Source of the DNA: Apostichopus leukothele | Taxonomy: Eukaryota > Echinodermata > Holothuroidea > Aspidochirotida > Stichopodidae | Assembly: GCA_010014835.2 (NCBI GenBank) | Contig: JAAAKB020278592.1 | Span: 1-23,340 of the forward strand | Length of the DNA stretch: 23,340 nt | Direction: 5' to 3' | In this document: positions 19,381-23,340 of the stretch, piece by piece | Position numbering within the stretch: the first letter of the stretch is position 1 | How the letters are laid out: each line of letters begins with the position of its first letter | Notes under the pieces: generated by a model | Database searches by the model: none | Told to the model about the DNA's origin: nothing | The model's input: only the letters and a program-made list of their open reading frames with translations | Made by a program: the position numbers and the translations under genes

Positions 19381-19588
19381 TAAGGCAACGCGACATTCTA
19401 CATTTTTAGCGTATAGCGTTACGTGGCAAATTATATACACGTATGTTTATGTTTACTAACAGTTAACATTGCATGGCTTAAAGAGTACCTTATAGACTGG
19501 TTCAAACTGAACAGTAACCATAGTTGATCTCTTGTTAATGCCACTCGTTCATTACCTAGTCAAGTGGAAGAGAGTACAATTTTGTCTA

Positions 19589-19601
19589 TGACCTCTGACC
19601 C
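19589..19601 (-). promoter_or_regulatory. DR1-like site (GGGTCAGAGGTCA on minus strand)
   Basis: TGACCTCTGACCC on the + strand reads as two half-sites with one-base spacing on the minus strand. Related TGACCTCTGACAT stretches occur in the 88-bp repeats near 3867 and 3955. Confidence 0.3.
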
Positions 19602-21184
19602 TGGTAGCACACTGAATTTTCAAGTAACGACCGTTACACGTTCCACTCCTCACCTATACCATACACACCTTTCAGTACATGGTTCTAAGGAAAGAGAACT
19701 AAAACTATAAGTAAGAGAGGTCTCTTCCAAAATGTAATACTTTATCCTACTTTATGCTGTTTTCAAACAGTTTTCTGCGTGTACATTCAGCCTTTTTTCG
19801 ATTGAAATTCAGAACCAGGTTGCTCGTATGATTTGTCTTGAACTTGAATAATTTCAGCGGCATGTTCGCGTGATCACATTTTAAGAAACCAAATCTCATG
19901 CATGCTAGCAATTCACTTTACTCTTTCCATGTAATACTGTACCCATGGAATAGCGTAATGTTTCACACTTTGCAGCCAGTGATCGTATTCAATTTATAGA
20001 AAAAAAAGTAAAGTCTTTTTGAAAGGAAATTCTCGTCTAAAGGACATTTCGGTAATATTTTGTGCTTTACGGTAAATATATATCCACAGAAAAAGTAAAA
20101 ACTCTTACTAGTTATTGACTTGTCTATAAGAATACAGTTACAATCATACGACATTGCCTTGGTTAGTTATGTACGGATGTTGCGGTTTTCTCGACCTTAA
20201 TTATCAAGCGATCTGTATCCTACCACTGTAATATGTTATCTGCGTCATATCCTATACCGCAAAAAAAAAATAACCATAGAGTCACAAAGTTACAAGGTGT
20301 ATAGTGTGTCTCATACCAATGTGTTACGAATAGTTTGTTCTGTTTTGAATGAAAGTCGCTATTTCATGTGCGTCTTTCGCAATTCCCTCTGCCCGATATC
20401 TAATCAGTCGTTCTTCCGTGGCTATTGAAACAGCCTAAGTTACAAAACTTACTGGGCCCTATCATGCATTATACGCACCTGGATGCATGGTCAATATACC
20501 ACGGAAATTATATGTTATACATATGCAATTCCAATTGTTTCTTCTCATCGAGTCAACTTTTGATAATGAGTTCTAGATTACAAATCAGTTTTACCGTGTC
20601 ATAGATACAGAACATATCCCATTTATGTTCAATTTAAATGTCTGACCTCAATACGTATGCGCATTTCTTGTGGTCTGGTTGAGTCCTTTCCTATGCTTTA
20701 TTAATGCGCTATGATACATACACACGCAGGTTGCATCCACTGGTGTCTTGGTTCATGTTCCCTATCGTGTTTGTGATTATTTTCATTGATTTCCCTCACT
20801 GTTTCATTCCTTAACAGCTTTCAATCAGTTGTACTCCTTAAATCAATTCTATTTAAACATTTTGTAATGTATCAAGCCGTTTGCCTCGGAAGTTTAATTA
20901 AAACGGTGCCAGTGTTATTGTGTTGTTGTTTTAATTTGTCGTGGATGATATATATAGCTTAATGGACTATCTGCTACTATTTCCGTCTCAACATGTCTGC
21001 TTATCACTACATGGTACAGTATATGCTTCTCGTGTGTACTTCGTGCTATGGTGCAATAACACGTTCAACATACATTTATATAGCGTAGTAAATTATATTG
21101 ATATTGTGTACTTCCTGTTACTTTAGTTTAAGAAAACTTGCATATTTTAGAGTATTTACTTATTTACCTCTGAGCATATCTCCT

Positions 21185-21203
21185 CCCCCCCCCCAAAAAA
21201 AAA
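21185..21203. repeat. C10-A9 homopolymer pair
   Basis: Ten C directly followed by nine A. This is low-complexity sequence whose exact length is uncertain in any assembly. Confidence 0.85.
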
Positions 21204-21990
21204 TTGCTTTGCCAAAACCTAAGTAATTGATCTTCAATTGCTCTCTACATAAAAATCGATTCGCTCTATAACGGCATTAAAAGAAAGATACAAGAATACA
21301 AGAAAAAGATACAGGAAAGTTTGCCTTGTATCAAATTTAAATTCCCAAATATGGTGTACGATAATTCTTACTCGTTTCAACGTTTTAACGACGTCGTCAA
21401 TAGACGGCAGAAGTACGTCATAATTTAGTGACGTCGACGGACTCTCGATGTACGTTGATCTATGACGAAAGCGTATTTAGTAAGGACCATTTTATGCTCT
21501 GAGCCACATTTCAACTAATACTTATAGTCATTTGATGGTACTCTTAGTCTCTTACAGTAAACACCATAATGTAATTAACATAAAACAATATAATTACCCT
21601 TTATGTAATCGATAACTAATCTCTTCTCTGATTCTTCAGTATCAACTTCTCAAAATCGGAAATGTTCATCCTATTCTGCTCTTGTATACTCTCAATCATT
21701 CAAAGGGCTTGTTTGCTATCTCAAATACATTTCTTCATTGAAGTATTATCACCGAATACAAATTATTCACATTGAATTATGCATAACTTGTCGATCATAT
21801 TTCATAATGCCGGTATGGGCCTAAGGCTGTCCTTTATATATCCGTTCATGATATCTATATATACTGCTCGTTGCCTGCATTTGAAAGAATGTTTTAATTA
21901 ACTAATAACATTAACCCTTTCGTATAGTATACCCATTCTAACATATACCACGTGACCCATCCCTTTCACTAACTCTCTCTACATATGCAG

Positions 21991-22074
21991 TTGGATGAAT
22001 CTCGATTTGAAATTGAAGATTTAAAGGATGAAATGACCAAAGCTCAGGAATCTTTACAAAGAAAAGTCGAGAAC
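21991..22074 (+). CDS. SOGA/MTCL-like gene, visible exon 6 (84 bp, 28 codons)
   Basis: This symmetric phase 0-0 exon lies between acceptor CTACATATGCAG and a near-perfect donor GTAAGT at 22075. It encodes LDESRFEIEDLKDEMTKAQ and ESLQRKVEN, a pure coiled-coil segment of exactly four heptads (28 residues), so skipping it would keep both frame and heptad register. The strong donor shows that the gene continues past this point, beyond the window or at least beyond the tRNA array. Confidence 0.83.
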
Positions 22075-22172
22075 GTAAGTAATGTGAACAAAACCCACAA
22101 GAAACGTGCGTCCTTTCCTTCCGTGTTTGTGACGGTGTTTGTGACGTATCGGGGTGGATGCTACGGTTCTCT

Positions 22173-22175
<3 letters not shown>

Positions 22176-22203
<28 letters not shown>
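22176..22203. repeat. CT microsatellite
   Basis: About 14 CT units, 100 bases after the exon 6 donor. Confidence 0.95.
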
Positions 22204-22204
<1 letters not shown>

Positions 22205-22613
22205 GTGGTGTTATTCTAAGGGCTCAACACGCATGTGGACAGTAGCTGCAAATGTATTACGTAATAACGGCTTACACGTTGGTGCTGTGCGCTTTTCCTA
22301 ACTAAGTACAACATTGTGTAAGCTTTCAGGGTAAAACTGATCACATTATACCGAAAAGAAGGTATTTGTGGGGCGAGTATGCGCGTGTCTTTCTTTAACC
22401 ACTTTTGTATACACTTTCCCTCTGTCCTGCAAACGTGTTCAACACGGTTTTTTTGTAACTGCTTGGCGTCTATCGACTTACTATACCATCATTGCTATAC
22501 TATCGGTATTCAAATATTTTGCCTTGGCCACCCCAAATTTGCACCTTCATATTATCTTGGCGACCCCCAAGTGGCGGATGCTCTGGACTGGAGAAGATAT
22601 GTAGGAAAAGAAG

Positions 22614-22642
22614 TTATCTCCCTCCCCTATTTGGGGAGATAA
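22614..22642. repeat. Hairpin TTATCTCCC / GGGAGATAA
   Basis: A perfect 9-base inverted repeat with an 11-base loop. The same TTATCTCCC...GGGAGATAA pairing is, from memory, seen in dispersed repeats of other marine invertebrates; I cannot confirm that here. Confidence 0.55.
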
Positions 22643-22876
22643 TTTTGAAAACGAGTGAGGGTACTTAGTGCAATTGGTGATATGTTTTGCCACCTTTAAA
22701 TAATTTCTGTAATATATATTCAAGACTTTTCTCTCACAAACAGCATTTTCTGTTTCATAAGATATTTTTGGCGACCTTCAATTTTTTTGGGCGAGCCTAC
22801 TAAATAGTAAATTAGTTGTTATACATAATTCAGATATTTTAAAATTGAAAATCAAAAAAGTATTCAGGCTTGTATC

Positions 22877-22880
22877 AAAA
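22877..22880 (-). terminator. RNA polymerase III terminator, T4, copy 1
   Basis: TTTT on the minus strand, three bases after the discriminator base of tRNA copy 1. Confidence 0.7.
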
Positions 22881-22883
22881 GAG

Positions 22884-22955
22884 CTCCCCGGCGGGGAATC
22901 GAACCCCGGTCTTTCGCGTGACAGGCGGAGCTACTCACCACTATACTACCGAGGA
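22884..22955 (-). tRNA. tRNA-Asp(GTC), copy 1, probably degenerate
   Basis: A 72-nt cloverleaf on the minus strand: acceptor TCCTCGG/CCGGGGA with discriminator G, A box (TAGTATAGTGG), anticodon loop CTGTCAC (GTC) and T arm GGGGTTCGATTCCCC. Compared with copies 2 and 3 it has two kinds of damage. Position 25 is G, opposing G10 at the base of the D stem, and the anticodon stem reads TCCGC/GCGAA, giving a C-A mismatch where the others pair C-G. Boxes for RNA polymerase III remain. It may be a decaying copy. Confidence 0.85.
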
Positions 22956-23066
22956 ACTCTGCTTTTGGTTAAGATAACACCTAGTTCATTGTACATCATT
23001 TAAGATATTTAAAAATCAAAAATCAAAAAGCTATTTGTTGAGAATGTATCTAGTCACTCTTGTATC

Positions 23067-23070
23067 AAAA
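23067..23070 (-). terminator. RNA polymerase III terminator, T4, copy 2
   Basis: TTTT on the minus strand, three bases after tRNA copy 2, at the same place in the repeat unit. Confidence 0.75.
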
Positions 23071-23073
23071 GAC

Positions 23074-23145
23074 CTCCCCGGCGGGGAATCGAACCCCGGT
23101 CTTCCGCGTGACAGGCGGAGATACTCACCACTATACTACCGAGGA
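23074..23145 (-). tRNA. tRNA-Asp(GTC), copy 2
   Basis: A complete 72-nt eukaryotic tRNA-Asp on the minus strand, with intact acceptor, D, anticodon (TCCGC CTGTCAC GCGGA) and T stems, and with A and B boxes (B box GGTTCGATTCC). The anticodon GTC decodes GAC and GAT. There is no intron and no encoded CCA, as expected for a nuclear gene. Confidence 0.97.
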
Positions 23146-23255
23146 ACTCTGCATTTCATCTACATAATATCTAATTTATTGTACATAATTTAAGATATTT
23201 AAAAATTGAAAATCAAAAAGCAATTCGTTGTGAATGTATCTATTCACGCTTGTAT

Positions 23256-23260
23256 AAAAA
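23256..23260 (-). terminator. RNA polymerase III terminator, T5, copy 3
   Basis: TTTTT on the minus strand, three bases after tRNA copy 3, one T longer than in the other copies. Confidence 0.78.
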
Positions 23261-23263
23261 GAT

Positions 23264-23335
23264 CTCCCCGGCGGGGAATCGAACCCCGGTCTTCCGCGTG
23301 ACAGGCGGAGATACTCACCACTATACTACCGAGGA
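23264..23335 (-). tRNA. tRNA-Asp(GTC), copy 3
   Basis: Identical over the mature tRNA to copy 2, with a slightly different 3' flank. All stems pair, the internal promoter boxes are intact, and a T5 tract follows. It is the last copy visible; the repeat unit is cut by the window end only five bases upstream of the tRNA 5' end. Confidence 0.97.
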
Positions 23336-23340
23336 ACTCT

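Larger units (their letters stand above)
18847..21990 (+). other. Intron 5 of the SOGA/MTCL-like gene (3.1 kb)
   Basis: The intron runs from donor GTGAGT to acceptor CTCTCTCTACATATGCAG. It contains an AAT microsatellite (19021-19056), a CRE palindrome (19373-19380), a DR1-like site on the minus strand (19589-19601) and a C10A9 tract (21185-21203). Between these, 19602-21184 is AT-rich with no exon, RNA or repeat I can support. Confidence 0.75.
4711..22074 (+). other. Gene body, SOGA/MTCL-family coiled-coil protein (partial)
   Basis: Six exons (4711-5143, 6922-7527, 16799-17010, 17838-17960, 18679-18846, 21991-22074) splice in frame into 542 codons with no stop. The product is almost entirely coiled coil. 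A module with the pattern QLxxxExEAxxMRRKLxxxExxNExL occurs at about residues 33-67 (variant) and 97-131 of the joined fragment and again in exon 2. That is the hallmark of the SOGA/MTCL (microtubule crosslinking factor) family as I know it. Vertebrate members bind, crosslink and stabilise non-centrosomal microtubules near the Golgi and cell cortex. Neither end of the gene is visible: exon 1 starts at an acceptor and the last exon ends at a good donor. Other long coiled-coil proteins remain possible. Confidence 0.75.
22075..22809 (+). other. Start of intron 6, before the tRNA array
   Basis: This stretch holds a CT microsatellite (22176-22203), a hairpin TTATCTCCC/GGGAGATAA (22614-22642), and several GGCGACC-type short similarities near 22558 and 22770. 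There is no exon evidence; the two overlapping open frames at 22368-22642 show no family. Confidence 0.65.
22810..23340. repeat. 190-bp tandem array, each unit with a tRNA-Asp gene
   Basis: tRNA starts are exactly 190 bases apart (22884, 23074, 23264 on the + axis). The spacers are also homologous (GTACATAATTTAAGATATTT, AAAATCAAAAAG), so whole units were duplicated rather than tRNAs alone. In the outermost unit the spacer is about 20 bases shorter. The array runs to the window end and probably beyond. Confidence 0.95.

Noticed and set aside
22368-22642. Two overlapping open frames before the tRNA array
   Set aside because: They overlap in different frames, show no family and include a hairpin repeat. 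They are intron noise.

Overview
This is animal genomic DNA, not bacterial. Short coding blocks are flanked by standard GT/AG splice sites and separated by AT-rich introns full of minisatellites, microsatellites and palindromes, and there is a eukaryotic tRNA-Asp(GTC) tandem array. The style (large introns, many simple and tandem repeats, dispersed GGTCAAAGGTCA-type repeats) suggests a marine invertebrate, perhaps an echinoderm. That placement is inference; no marker in the window settles the species.

Layout. (1) Bases 367-2260 hold four + strand exons of a spectrin-repeat protein, about 277 codons covering parts of three repeats. It is incomplete at the 5' end, and its 3' end is ambiguous. 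(2) Bases 2261-4710 carry no exon I can defend. They hold a 23-base G homopolymer and a nested duplication at 3774-4110. (3) Bases 4711-22074 hold six + strand exons of a second gene. They splice in perfect frame into 542 codons of long coiled coil. I recognise it as a member of the SOGA/MTCL (microtubule crosslinking factor) family, from its repeated modules of the type QLxxxExEAxxMRRKL. The gene is incomplete at both ends. Its third visible intron junction spans 9.27 kb (7528-16798), which contains a six-copy 132-bp satellite, a four-copy 40-bp repeat, MITE-like nested inverted repeats and a tRNA-Glu-like relic. Smaller introns hold a 16-bp minisatellite and a 144-bp tandem duplication with a perfect DR1 nuclear-receptor motif in each copy. 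(4) From about 22810 to the end, apparently inside the next intron and on the opposite strand, lies a tandem array of tRNA-Asp(GTC) genes with an exact 190-bp period. Three copies are visible and the array probably continues off the window.

Both protein families act on the cytoskeleton: spectrin-repeat giants link actin, microtubules and membranes, and MTCL proteins bundle and stabilise microtubules. Adjacency alone does not show cooperation. No virus, toxin gene, CRISPR array or complete autonomous transposon was seen. The most unusual features are the tRNA array antisense within the coiled-coil gene, a 17-base exact copy of exon sequence in the preceding intron, the DR1-bearing duplication and the nested inverted-repeat element near 12.05-12.77 kb.
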